Translations under genes and position numbers: made by a program
Shown: piece after piece, positions 35,501 through 46,812 of the stretch
Numbering within the stretch: position 1 is the first letter of the stretch
Layout of the letters: each line of letters starts with the position of its first letter
NCBI GenBank assembly: GCA_036346255.1
Contig: CM070626.1
Span: 16,082,001-16,146,000, forward strand
Origin: Ampelocalamus luodianensis
Lineage: Eukaryota; Streptophyta; Magnoliopsida; Poales; Poaceae
Length of the DNA: 64,000 nucleotides
Direction: 5' to 3'
The notes under the pieces: generated by a model
The model's database searches: none
What the model was told of the DNA's origin: nothing
Seen by the model: only the letters and a program-made list of their open reading frames with translations

Positions 35501-36531
35501 AGCTTCTCCCTTGAGATCATAAGGGGTATACCTAAGAACCGTATGACGCTATATTATCCCATAATAAGAATTATAGATAAATAATAAAATAAGAATTATT
35601 AGATCCTCGCCAAGTAGCATAATTGCATAGTATATTACATATATCTCGAACATATGCGCTAACATGGTAGGACATAACATGGTAGCACAAATAGCAGAAA
35701 TACTACTAACCAAGAAATGGATCACACGTAGTATTTCTAACATGATAATACTATCCATATGAACCACGACTTACATATGATTCGCTCCAAAAGAAAGGCC
35801 ACAGTAGAGTCTGATGTGAAGAAGAAGACATGCAGCAGCCGAAGAAGGAGGTCGTGAGCAGTCGCGCGAACGCTTCCTAAAAACCTAATTTACCCCAACC
35901 CGTGCAGGGTCACGAGGAACGATGGCTTCGAAGACACTATTTTCCCTACGACGGTGCGCATCGGCACATAGATGGAATAGTCGAGGTAGCACAACACAGA
36001 GGAATTCATGCGAAAGGTAGATAGGTTGAACTCTTACAAGTACATCTGGATGCAGGGATGTCTCCCATATAAAGAGCAGAGGTATAGATGGAAAGCAAAA
36101 ACAGCGTGAAAAGAAATTGGAAACCACATTAATTATAATTAGAGGTACTTCGCTATGTGTCACTAAATAAATTCGGGCGTATCGTGAATTTTCTCTTATA
36201 ATTAATACGTGCCATTAGACCTCACACAATTAGCTGAAATCAAACGACCAAGTTTGATCCGTTCATCCTTTCCAATTCATTTACGCGTAGACATGTCACA
36301 TCATCATGCATGATTTTGAGATGCAGAAAGAAGTAGCTGGCAAGGTGAGGCAAGCGGTCACGTGTGTTCTTCTTTTGCTTGCTTCAACTAGCAAGACACA
36401 TTCCTTATAAGTAGGTTTTCTCCAACCTAAACTAGCAATATAGTACTAAACTTTTCACTACTTACCATGCATAAGCGGATCTTTAGGATTTATTGGAATT
36501 TCAATTTGGGCTTGGCCCAAAACTCTTAACA

Positions 36532-39500
36532 GGTTGCGTTTTAGGCCATTTATTTGCATGCATTCGAACCGGTTAGTTTGGTGCTCAAAACTGTTCTCCA
36601 ATGGGGACAGCGGCAGGCGGCAGCGCAGAGCGGCAGTTCTTCGGCGTGCTTTCACATCAAACCTGCTCGTTTTAACTCGCTGCAGGGATCGTTTTTATTG
36701 TACGCGTGCTGTTAGGTTGGCGTCTGTGTCCGTTCTTCTGTCGTTCAACAGAAAGCAACCTTAGGTGACTGTTGGCATGTTGACTGTATGAGCTGCGATC
36801 AGTACCGGTACCGGTTATGTTTTTGTGAATCACACGGCATTTTTCTGTTTATTACACCGTCGAGAGGAGGGACGATCATGATCCATGCGGATGGAAGCAG
36901 ATGAGATACTGAGGATTTGAAATCTCCCTGCGAGCGACGGCTAATTCACGGATTTTAGAATTATATATGTTGTACCTTCCTCTTTTATAGCATTGATTTC
37001 AGATCAAACAGATCATATGCATGTCTGTAGTATAAACCATACAGCGTGGTGGATAATGGCTGAATTAGTTCGCACTAGCTATTCTGGCATCCTAGTTTCT
37101 TCTCCTACCTTCAACCTCTCGCCATGACTGAGATGACAAGTTGCATGCATGGTGCACCTTATCTAGCTACTCCCAAAAGCAGCATCTTGGATTCTTGCTT
37201 GCCGGTGATGAGCACATACTCCACACGCCGACTTCGCCTCTGCAAAGAAAACGACACATGCATGCATTTGGGGAGCTGAGTGCGGCAAAAACTTAACCGT
37301 CGAAGACTTCAAACCGAAGACGAAATTTTCTACCTCGCCATTGCTTTCTCCAAAGATGCTCTCCGGCCGGTCCTCCCGATGAGCTCGTCTTCCTTCTTCT
37401 CTTCCCGTGCAGGGTATAAGCAGGATTGAGGATCCCAACCGCTGACTCGCTTCCATCCCTTTCGTTGCTGTCGGGTTCGTTCCGTCTACTTGTCAAGTAG
37501 CCTCCAACGCTCCATCCATGTGTGGTGCCTTACCCAAATATCCCATAATATCTTAGGAGAAAAAACACGGCGTTTCGTTGCAAGTTGACTCGCTTTAAGC
37601 CACTTTTTCGCCGCGAAAGTGTTCCATCCGATGATTCGCAGGCGCGCATGGCTGGGACCTGGCCACGAGTTGCTGAAAATTTGGTCGTTTCAGAGCTCGG
37701 TACGTAGCCGATCAACTCCCTGTCACTGATTGGGTGTGTGGAAATTTGGACGGTTTCACATGGTGACATACTGACATGCTGGTTGGATTTCTTCTTCTTG
37801 TTCTTCTTCCCCGCTCGGTCGTCCTGTGCTGCCATATGATTGCACGCTCGATCGTGTTGTTTAAACTTGCTGACTTGCATATAGTTTTTCTTTCTTCTGC
37901 ATAGTACTAGTCGGCACAAGCATTTTGTTCCGTGCATGGTTGCAGCATGGCCTAATAGGTCGGCAACTTATCATTGGTTGACCGGGCGAAAGTGATTCAC
38001 CCTGACACATATCAAAAGCAATAGTTTCAGTTTGTTGCTATATATTATTTAGGCGTCAACTAAACGTGTCTGACGACGAAATCAAGAGTGCAGCATGCAG
38101 GTTGGTCGTCAGAACAGCCGAACAGGGAAGATTCTCTGGCATGACACGCCATGACCGGCTCCATCGATGACAGGTAAACTCGTCAGGCCGTTGAGTGAGC
38201 GTAACCATGAAGCAACGTACGCAGATGATAGCCTGATCGGGTTGCAGGGTCTCAAGAACCCTAATACAGTGTAATTTTCTTTTGCAAAGTTCACTCAGGA
38301 TATGCAGTGTTCTCTATATCCTTCCTAGCTTAACTAGTCACCTTATTTTTGCTCAAGCAAGCGAATAGCTAAGGTCAACGTGGTCAGCACTCGATCGTCG
38401 CACTCTTATGTTACGTCTGAAACATATGAATTTCACAGAAAAAATTGCATCCCACAGAATTATTATGGAGTACCGTGCATATATCAAACCAAGCCCTAGC
38501 TACTGATGAACACCGCGAACTATCCATGTCACCTATGCAAACACTAAACCGCTCATACGTGAGGTTTAAACCTTCACTCTAGATTAGACGTGAATGTAAA
38601 CATAAGTATGTCCAACATGTACTCTCAAAAAGTTACCTGTGTACCTAGTTGTGTGACGTGTTCAGTTGTATCCGATCAAATTTAACGGGGCCGAACCAAC
38701 ACGACCAAAGTAGTTCCCAACGAAAAGGGAAGCTTGGCATGTTAGTTTTGATCCGGGGCAGCTTTGCTCGATTCTTTATCTGATTCGAGCCCGTCGAGGC
38801 TACCAAACTCGACCTAAACTCCTAAGCAGATGCACATCACCTAATCAAAGCCCTAAATTATTGCGTACTTCTAGAGGATAGGATGTAATGCAACTACAGC
38901 TCATAAAGTTAGCTAATCAGTAGTTGGTTGCTCTTCGTGCCGAAGCTTTGGGTCAAGTACTGTACACTTCAGGTTCAGCTTTAGGGAGCAAAATCGACAC
39001 CAATTATTGTTACTCACGCCAGGATTAAATCATGATAAATTTTACAATATATTCTAGCGGTAGTATATAATGGTAGTATAAATCAAATTTGATCTTTGAT
39101 TTGTTATTGGTATAATAAATTTTTTTCTTTGTCTTTATAATTTTTCGTGAAAGTATTATGGATTTTTTCAGCTAGGATTTAAAATATTAATATTGTATCA
39201 TGTGATCCTCATATGGGTAATTACAATTATACCCCTTTTGTGATTCTATTACTCGTACTACTGGGTGGAGTATAACTAAATCCTAACTAATCTACACCAT
39301 TGGATCAAAAAGAATGAACAACCCGTATTAAATTGATTGTACCGTAAAAGAACTCTAAATCATTCCCACCGAGTTGATTTGCGTCGTCGAAAAAACTTGA
39401 AAGCTGAAGGCCTAGTTAGAACACTGGAATCTTTGTAGAGAAATTTCTACACGATCATCGGAAAATTCTCGCTTTCCAACCGGCACTCTCAAGTTGACAT

Positions 39501-39982
39501 ATTTTTCCTATTGAATTTAAGGGGTGTTGGTTGTATTGCTCCTCCATGCATATCAATATCCAACAGACTAGTATTTTTTTTTCCTGTTGATATTTTTCTG
39601 TGAGGCGGTCACGTGTGTATGCATACGGTGTACGTGTGCAACCATTTATGTACGTGCCTTCCTTGTAATTGGAAAGAAAAAAAAAGCATCCAAAGAGTAC
39701 TAACTTGGTCTTCTGCTAATCTATACCTCATAAAGACGGGCATCCAACCGTAAGCGCACCTCGCAGCGACGTCTGCGATTGAAAAAACCCAAGCCAAAAG
39801 AGAGTAAACCATAACTACCAAGCCACCAAGTACAGGGCGGGAGAACAAAACACGGGGGCTCCACCGCCGCAACCGCACACTCCTCCCTACGGGCTCCGGC
39901 GTCCGCAACCACCACCCAACCCAACTCCAACCCGCACCCACCTGCCCCCATCAAACTCACTGCTGCATGACGCGGAGTCAAT
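36532..39982. other. Intergenic region between copia C and the MYB gene
   Basis: No gene is supported. A minus-strand frame at 37163-37456 and its neighbours are open but match no domain I know. 39,000-39,400 is very AT-rich. The last part should contain distal MYB promoter elements, which I cannot define. Confidence 0.5.
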
Positions 39983-40067
39983 GGAGAGAGAGAGAGAAAA
40001 AGAACACAACCGATACAGCTCAGTTATTACCCCTCGCTAGCGCGCGCGAGCGCGCGCGCAATATATA
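39983..40067 (+). promoter_or_regulatory. Core promoter region of the MYB gene
   Basis: A GAGAGAGA tract lies at about 39984-39996. An alternating CG tract (CGCGCGCGAG, CGCGCGCGC) at 40041-40059 is directly followed by ATATATA at 40061-40067, a plausible TATA box 131 bp before the ATG. A transcription start near 40,095 would leave a ~100-nt leader. This is inferred from position only. Confidence 0.55.
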
Positions 40068-40197
40068 GTGACCGCCCCGCGTCCCCGTTCCCCCTGCCCG
40101 CCTCGAGAACAGGAGAGAGCAGCTCCAGCCGCGCGCCCGCGCGTCGCATCGTGTCCTGTGCTGCTCGATAGATCGACAGAGAGGAGGATCGGTGACG

Positions 40198-41021
40198 ATG
40201 GGGAGGTCGCCGTGCTGCGAGAAGGCGCACACGAACAAGGGGGCGTGGACCAAGGAGGAGGACCAGCGGCTGGTCGCGTACATCAGGGCGCACGGGGAGG
40301 GATGCTGGCGCTCGCTGCCCAAGGCGGCAGGGCTGCTGCGGTGCGGCAAGAGCTGCCGCCTCCGATGGATGAACTACCTCAGGCCCGACCTCAAGCGCGG
40401 CAACTTCACTGACGACGAGAACGAGCTCATCATCCGCCACCACAGCCTCCTCGGCAACAAGTAAGGCCGTTATAACTCCAACTCACCGCCGATCGAGGCA
40501 GGTCGTCAGCAAACTTCTCCTGGTTCTTTACTGACACGAGCTCAATTCGGTTGGTTGGTTCTTGCAGGTGGTCTCTCATCGCCGGGCAGCTGCCGGGCAG
40601 GACGGACAACGAGATTAAGAACTACTGGAACACGCACATCAAGCGCAAGCTCCTCGCCCGCGGCATCGACCCGCAGACGCACCGCCCGCTGCTCAGCGGC
40701 ACCACCGACGCCGCCAGCAACGTCCCAGCGAAGGCGGCCGCGGTGTTCGCCGTCACGAAGCCGCCCGCGCCGGTCGAGTCCTCTGACGACGGCGGCGGCG
40801 GCAGCAGCGGCGCGACGAGCACGGGGGAGCCGCGGTGCCCCGACCTCAACCTCGACCTGTCCGTGGGCTCGCCTCCGGTGGATACTCCCACCTCGCAGCC
40901 GGTCTGCCTGTGCTACCACCTCGGCTTCCGCGGCGGGGAGGCGTGCAGCTGTCAGGCTGGCAGCGCGAGCCCACAGGGGCTTAGATATTTCAGGCCGTTG
41001 GAAGAAGGCCAGTACATATGA
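40198..41021 (+). CDS. R2R3-MYB transcription factor, subgroup 4 (MYB4-like repressor)
   Basis: Exons 40198-40460 and 40568-41021 (GT-AG intron of 107 bp, inside R3) encode 238 residues. The protein starts MGRSPCCEKAHTNKGAW. R2 occupies about residues 13-63 and R3 about 66-116, with the regular Trp pattern (the first R3 Trp replaced by Phe, as usual). Subgroup-4 C-terminal marks follow: LLARGIDPQTHRPL (116-129, C1 motif), the EAR repression motif LNLDLS (181-186), and a Cys cluster C201-x-C203...C214-x-C216 like the family's putative zinc finger. Known subgroup members are nuclear repressors of phenylpropanoid and lignin genes; that role is inferred here. At residue 95 the bHLH-interaction signature ends in Gln instead of Arg. 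The protein is on the short side for the subgroup, and the frame is fully intact. The ATG at 40198 precedes the canonical MGRSPCCEK start. Confidence 0.95.
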
Positions 41022-41689
41022 GATGAGAGGCTAGCTTCACAAATCACAGCAAATTGTAGTTTTCTAATGGACAGCAGTACTGTTTCAGAAAAAAAAAATG
41101 GTAACAAAAATATACTAATCTGTTCGTATTTGTTTTGTGCAAAATTTACGAATGTTTACTCAGTGAAATATTTTGGGGATAATGTGACAGGTTGGTGTTG
41201 AAAAGAGAAGAATGGGTGGGGAGTAGGGAGTATTATTGTTTTAGACTTTTAGGCATCAGATTCTGATGTCTCTTTGCAGTTTGGGTCATGTGGATATTGT
41301 ACAAGACATCATGTGGTGTGTTTTTGGTAGGTTGTCTATGTTTGCACTCCACAAATTATTCGAACTTGAAATACAAATAGTAGGGAGTTAGACACTAGAG
41401 GAACTCGAATGGTTAAATTATGCTACGAGGTTCTTTCTTCATGTCTGGCCCCGTAGGAAATGCATCCTCTCATGCCCTTGTAGAAAAATATCATTTGGCC
41501 AAATTATTCTCAAAATTGGTCGCAAGGAGTTAAAGCCTTGATTTGAATTCAGTTTCTCGTCCAAACAAGATTCTAATTTGCAGCCCCGCATTCAATATTT
41601 TGATCGGACGGTATGCACGTTCATGCACCTCTTCTTTCTTCCATTTGAAGTTGCAAAATTCTATTAAAAAAATCGAGTGTGACTGTGTG
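41022..41689. other. 3' flank of the MYB gene
   Basis: Probably 3' untranslated region followed by intergenic AT-rich DNA. An A-rich tract lies at 41089-41099. No other feature is seen before the LINE. Confidence 0.45.
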
Positions 41690-42222
41690 TTTTTTTTAAG
41701 AATAAGGCAGGAGAGATGTCTATTGTATTAATAAAGAAGAAATCGGATCAGAACGGGAAGAATTGTGGGACAAATTGTAAGTTTTTAATTACACGGTATA
41801 AAATGATCCAAACACCAGATCCTGGCTAGGGTCCAAGTCCTACCCTCGTCCTTTATCTTTGCCACCAGGTCCAATGGGTCAGTCGACCTGTTTTGTAAGA
41901 TTCTTGCATCGCGTTCCTTCCCGATCTCCCAGGTGATTAGAATAACGACTGATGTTGTCACTTTTCTTGGGATACCCCCCAAACTATTCATTTTTGTCCA
42001 CCGATGCCTGATGTTGAAACTATCGGGCCAGTTGGAAGGTTTGAACGGAGCGCAGCCAAGCCATTCTGCTATCTCATTCCAAGCTCGTGTATTATATCTG
42101 CAACGATAGAAGAGGTGGAGGGCCGCTTCTAGGGATTGTCTACACAGGGGGCATGTGCTGCGGTTTGGCCATCCTCTTGCTTGTAGTCGATTTTGGATAG
42201 CGATATTTGGATTGATAGCTTA
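41690..42222 (-). mobile_element. 5'-truncated LINE (non-LTR retrotransposon), 3' end only
   Basis: In minus sense an open frame of about 145 codons runs from 42222 to a stop at 41785. It contains RGWPNRSTCPLCRQSLEAAL, then HLFYRC, the zinc-binding segment found after the reverse transcriptase of plant L1 LINEs. It continues through WEIGKERDARIL to the terminus. About 90 bp of 3' untranslated sequence and an A8 tail (plus-strand T tract at 41690-41697) complete the 3' end. The 5' side ends abruptly, as in target-primed truncation. The frame is open without stops, suggesting moderate age. No secure target duplication was found. Confidence 0.8.
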
Positions 42223-42308
42223 AGAAGTCAAAGGAATTCAGTGTGCAAGCTAGGAGATTGTTTTATAAACAAGCTGACCAGAATATGTGTGTGGTGATAA
42301 GAGTAAGA

Positions 42309-43211
42309 TGTGAAAAATATTGAAGCCGTGATCTCAATCAGAGACCCATCGAGTATATTTATAGCATAACATTACATATTACAAGTCGGTTATAAATTGT
42401 ACATTGATTGCAACTATACAACGATCAGAAACAAGTGCAGACTCTGAAGTAGATGAGGACCCTGAAGTCTTCGTTGTATTGTCTACAGTAACCTGAAGAC
42501 AACCAAGAACAACAATCTAATCTTCAGAAGAAACCTCCTGTCGACGATTGAGTCGCCGATCTTATAAAAATAAAAAGAGAAAAATGGCTAAGAGTTCTTG
42601 AAGGTGAATAGGGTTGCTCTTTATTGCAATGAACTGGCTATTACAAGGGTGCCTTAAGTAAGGCAACGGACTAGCCCTAATTACACTGAGAGTATTGCTT
42701 GATATGCTATTGCTTCGATTGTCTTCAGATCGCTTGGTCTTGTATCATTCGATCCTCCTTTTGGTTGTTCGTCATCAACCTTTAAATAACTAGCGAAGAG
42801 GTGACAGTTACTTCTGGAGAAAACATATCTTAGAAGTGACATGACTGGTCGATGAGGTAGTTTCAGTCAATGATATAGTAACCGATCGCCAGTTCGTGTT
42901 GGCAGGAGATGAGATAACCGTGATATAGTTATTGTCAGTGATTCAGGGCTGTAAACATCGTGTGGTTTGGGGCTGTTAAGATACATGCTCTATTCATCAC
43001 ACGAAAAGGGTATACTTGGAATCGAGTCCAAGTACCAGTTCAATGTCTTTACGAGCAGTCATTTGGTCGAGCGACGGGTACAGGGTCCCCTCTGACCACA
43101 TTACTCGCAGAGTAGCCTCTGGAATTCTAACGACCACAGGGGTTGTTAGCCTTGAGGTTCTGTCACATGACTCGACCAGATAGTCCTACATGTATACAAC
43201 TCATTTTAACA
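42309..43211 (-). repeat. 3' LTR of copia D, interrupted
   Basis: Outer part 42309-42538 matches 48778-48988. The remaining LTR start (TGTTAAAATGAGTTG at 43211) is separated by the LTR-like insertion. The polypurine tract adjoins 43211. Confidence 0.8.
42539..43187 (+). repeat. LTR-like insertion in the copia D 3' LTR
   Basis: It begins TGTCGACGATTGAGTCGCCG. A relative with the same sharp left border (TGTCAACGATCAAG) lies at 54655-55330, confirming that terminus. Shared segments include GGGTTGCTCTTTATTGCAATG and GCCCTAATTAC. The right end lies between 43184 and 43190. CCTCC to the left and CCTAC (43185-43189) to the right could be a decayed target duplication. Confidence 0.7.
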
Positions 43212-45441
43212 CTCTCCCTCAGTCTCAACTCGTATCCAGAATATTGAGATTGCTTCTAAATCGCAAGAACAAAGGCTTCACCAATGCCTTCGTAAAAATG
43301 ACTGCTATCTGATCTTTTGTTGAAACAAACTGAATCTCTAGTGCTTTGCATGCAACACGTTCTCGAACAAAATAAAAATCAACTTCAATATGCTTTGTTC
43401 ATGCATGAAACACTAGATTAGCTGTTAGGTAAACTGCCCCAAGATTGTCACACCAAAAAAACGGTGTTCTTGCTTGAAAAACACCAAGTTCCTGTAAAAC
43501 CGACTGCAACCAAATCAAACTCTATTGTAGTATTTGCTACTGCCTTATACTCTGCTTCAGTACTCGAGCGAGATATAGTAGGTTGTTTTCTAGAACTCCA
43601 AAAGACCAAGTTTGGCTTGAAATATACAACATATCCCCCTATCGATCTCCTATCATCAACACAGCCTGCCCAATCAGCATATGAAAAAGCACAAAGCAAA
43701 TGAGATTCCGACTTCTAAATTCTCAAGCCAACATTTAGAGTTTCTTTAATATACCGAAGTATCCTCTTCACTGTTGCCCAATGAACATCAATTAGAGACT
43801 GCAAAAACTGACAGACCTTATTTACACAATAGGAAATATCTGGTCTTGTGAGTGTCAAATATTGCAATGCCCCCATTGTGCTCCTGTAGCAAAAATTTTC
43901 TACAAAAGAAAGGATTGAACATCTTCTCTGGACAACTTTTCTGAAGGAGCTAACGGAGTTGAAATTGGTTTGCAATCCTGCATGTTAGTTCGGTACAACA
44001 AATCAACCATATACTTATGCTGGGTAAGCACCAAATCTTTTTCACCAAAACAAGCTTATGTGCCAAGGAAATAATGTAGCATGTCTAAATCCTTCACAAC
44101 AAAATCTAAACTCAATTGTTGTATAAGTTTGTCAACTGCTGCTCGAGATGATTCAACTATCACAATGTCATCTACATAGATTAGCATTAACACCATAACT
44201 CATGACTGATTAAATATGAAAAGAGGTGTATCTACCTTGGATGGAGTGAAGCCAAGTTCTTGCAACCTTGTACTAAGTCATAAAAACTACGCTCTAGGCG
44301 ACTGTTTGAGTCCATATAGAGCTTTATCATGTTTGCATACATGTTTTGGAAAACGAGAATCTTCATAACTTGGCGGTTGAGACATGTAAACTTCTTCCTC
44401 AGTAACTCCATGTAAGAAAGCATTTTGAACATCTATCTGACACAAATGCCAACCTTTGGAAAATATCATTGTAGTATTTGGCAAATCGTTGCAGGTTTCA
44501 CAACAAGACTGAAAGTATCATTGTAGTCTATGCCCTGGCACCGCTTAAAACCTTTTGCCATGAGCCTCGCCTTATACCTGTCAATGCTTCCATCAGGTTT
44601 CTGTTTAACTTTGAAAATCCATTTGCATCCAATGACATTCCGATCATGTTTTGGTAGAACAAGACATCACGTGTTGTTCTTTATCCAAGCTGAAAACTCA
44701 ACATCCATAGCTTCTCTCCAGTTAGGATCTTCTAGAGCCTCAGAATGAGAAACCATCTCTGCTAAGAAGGCTCTTCATCTAGTCAAGGGATATCTAACAG
44801 TGCCATCGGTGTATTGTTTTGGGATGCGAACATTATTCTGAAGACATGTCCTAATCTGTTCTGGAGGATGAGCTATTGTCAATTCTCTCGATTGAGACTC
44901 TGACTCTGTCCCTCTTTCGAGTAGACCCTACTGACCTTGATCACTGTCATAAATAACTTGTTGAACATTAGTTGCATTAGAAGGTAAATAATAATTTTCA
45001 TGATAATCAACTACTACATCTGGACCAGAATTGGAAGTACTCGAATTCTGTTCATAGACTAGAAGAGGAGGAAGGACAACAGTAGAAGAACAACCACCAA
45101 CACTAGGATCACTATGAATGTGAGTGGCAAAAGGGAACATAGACTTATCAAATACTACATCCCGAGACACATAGACTACCAGTAGGACGATGCAAACATT
45201 TTTAGCCCTTATAAAAACCGTTATACCCAAAAAGACACACGTATGAGAGTGAAATTCAAGTTTTCGAGCATTATAGGGACGGAGATTGGGCCAACAAGCA
45301 CGCCCAAACATGTGAAGAGAGCTATAATCTGGGGAGGTACCAAGGAGTCTTTGAAGAGGAGTGGAATTTTGTAGAACACGACTTGGCAAACGATTGATAA
45401 GAAACGTTGTTGTTAAGAAAGCATTGTCCCAGAATCTAATT

Positions 45442-45449
45442 GGCATAAA
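45442..45449. repeat. Diverged 8-bp target duplication of the integrase insertion
   Basis: GGCATAAA here and GGCACATA at 46813-46820 agree at six of eight positions. Both copies continue into integrase codons on their own sides. Confidence 0.6.
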
Positions 45450-46812
45450 TAGTGGTGGAAAAAAAGCCCGAAACTCGCGAGCCAACTCGGCTCGTTAAGA
45501 ACTCAACTTGACTCGGCTCGAACTCGGTCCCTTAACGAGTCGAGCCAGCAATTTAGCTCATTTCCTTAACGAGCCGAGTTTGAGCTGGCTCGTGAGTGGC
45601 TCGTTTAACTCGTTTAGCTCGTCTGCCCAACCCCAAGCCGCTCCCCCCACGGACGCACACGCACGGGCACGGCCGCTGCTGCACTCCCCATTCCCCATCC
45701 CCACGCCGCCATGGCCACGCGCCCACGCCCACGAGCAAGGCTGCGGTCTCCCGCCCCAGCTCCGGTCCGGGCTGGACGGCGGCATTGCTCTCCCGGTTCA
45801 TCTCACCTCCTCGCGCCTCCCGCCCGCTCCCTCCGCCTCCGCCACCCGCTCCCTCCTCACCCTCCAGTCCAGAGTCCACCCCCCCCAAGCCTCCACTTCA
45901 CCCACCTCCGGGCGCCACCCTATCTCCTCCGGCCATCCCCGCTCGAACTCAAGGCCACACACGGGCTGGCGAAGGCGGCGTGCGGGAGAAGATAACTAGG
46001 AGGGCGAGGGCGCTGACGGGTGGGGTCGCCTGTCAGCGGGAGCGAGAGAGAGAGGCTCGCTGAAGTGGGCTGAGCGAAGGTGGCCGTTGGATTCGATCGA
46101 ACGGCTCAAAATGATTTGGAACGTTCGGACCGTCGAATGGGATAACACGATCGGGGCCGTGCGATCTCGATCAGACGGTCCACAATGATGGAGACGTTCC
46201 GACGTCCGAACGTTACAACCAGATCCATTGTTCATCTTGATCGACGGCCGCGAGAGGAGGCGCGGCGTTGAGGAGTGGGCGCGGAGTCGGGCCGCGGAGA
46301 GAAAAGGAATGGTAGAAGAGATTCGGCCCAAAGCAAAAGGGAGGATTTAAAAGGCATTTCTGAATAAAGAAATGCTAGAAAACTAAAAAAAGATATTAGA
46401 AAATAGCTAATAAAGTCTAAAAATTCTAGAAAAATGCAAAAAAAAATCTAGGATTATTTAGAGCTTAATAAAAATACTTTTAACTATACTTTAGCTTTTA
46501 ATTTTGCAAACAAAATAGATTTTAACTTAAAGGACAAGGGAAAAACCAAATTAAAATCTAGAAAAAGCAATAAAACTCGATTGTTATGAATTTGTGATCT
46601 GCATGGATGTTTTTTATTGATTTGCATGGATACTTATTCATTTGGACAGAATGTTTTATTAATTCTGGATGTCAATTCATTAACGAGCCTAACGAGTCGA
46701 GTTCAAGTTTTTTTACCGAGCCGAGCCTGACTTTCTGCTTGTTTGCTTAATGAGCCGAGCTCGTTAACTTAACGAGTCGAGCCGAGCCGAGCTGGCTCGT
46801 TATCCACCCCTA
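45450..46812. mobile_element. Non-autonomous hAT-like element carrying GC-rich gene-like DNA
   Basis: The ends are TAGTGGTGG (left) and CCACCCCTA (right), that is, inverted TAGNGGTGG termini. Both subterminal zones are filled with AACGAGCCGAG/CTCGGCTCGTT words, typical transposase-binding repeats. Flanking 8-mers match at six of eight. It splits copia D integrase. The interior (45,600-46,060) is very GC-rich with a 94-codon frame from an ATG at 45711 in a strong plant initiation context (GCCGCCATGG). Its Ala/Pro/Arg/Ser-rich product has a transit-peptide look and no known domain. No transposase is encoded. Confidence 0.75.

Larger units (their letters stand above)
34714..35612 (+). repeat. 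Solo LTR (899 bp) nested in the copia C 5' LTR
   Basis: TGTCGGTGTTTTAG at the start and CCTCGCCA at the end, with 5-bp AGTAG duplications. A start of this kind followed by a GGGGGTCTCC segment is familiar from grass LTRs. A partial relative lies inverted at about 53651-54065. Inside are an exact-length 123-bp tandem duplication (34808-34930 and 34931-35053) and a run of degenerate TCATAGAAGAACTTACGACC units (35310-35500). Confidence 0.9.
24230..36531 (-). mobile_element. Ty1/copia retrotransposon (copia C), minus strand, with two nested solo LTRs
   Basis: 3' LTR at 24230-25180 and 5' LTR at 34615-36531 (about 1,013 bp without its insertion). In minus sense gag starts at 34584 and pol ends near 25740. 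Two later insertions split it: a 5,066-bp solo LTR inside gag (29384-34449, TSD ATACT) and an 899-bp solo LTR inside the 5' LTR (34714-35612, TSD AGTAG). Without them the element would be about 6.3 kb. Domain order (gag, protease, integrase, reverse transcriptase, RNase H) fits copia. Many stops and lost catalytic residues make it inactive. No clear flanking TSD was found for the element itself. Confidence 0.9.
34615..36531 (-). repeat. 5' LTR of copia C (split by an 899-bp insertion)
   Basis: The outer end in minus sense is TGTTAAGAGTTTTGGGCC at 36531. The inner end is TTTACA at 34615. Without 34714-35612 and one AGTAG, about 1,013 bp remains and matches 24230-25180. Confidence 0.88.

Noticed and set aside
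24230..36531. A clean target-site duplication for copia C
   Set aside because: The upper flank is GGTTG and the lower flank GGCTA. Three of five matches is not enough.
37163..37496. Possible small minus-strand gene between copia C and the MYB gene
   Set aside because: Two overlapping frames, no domain, and no evidence for promoter or splice sites.
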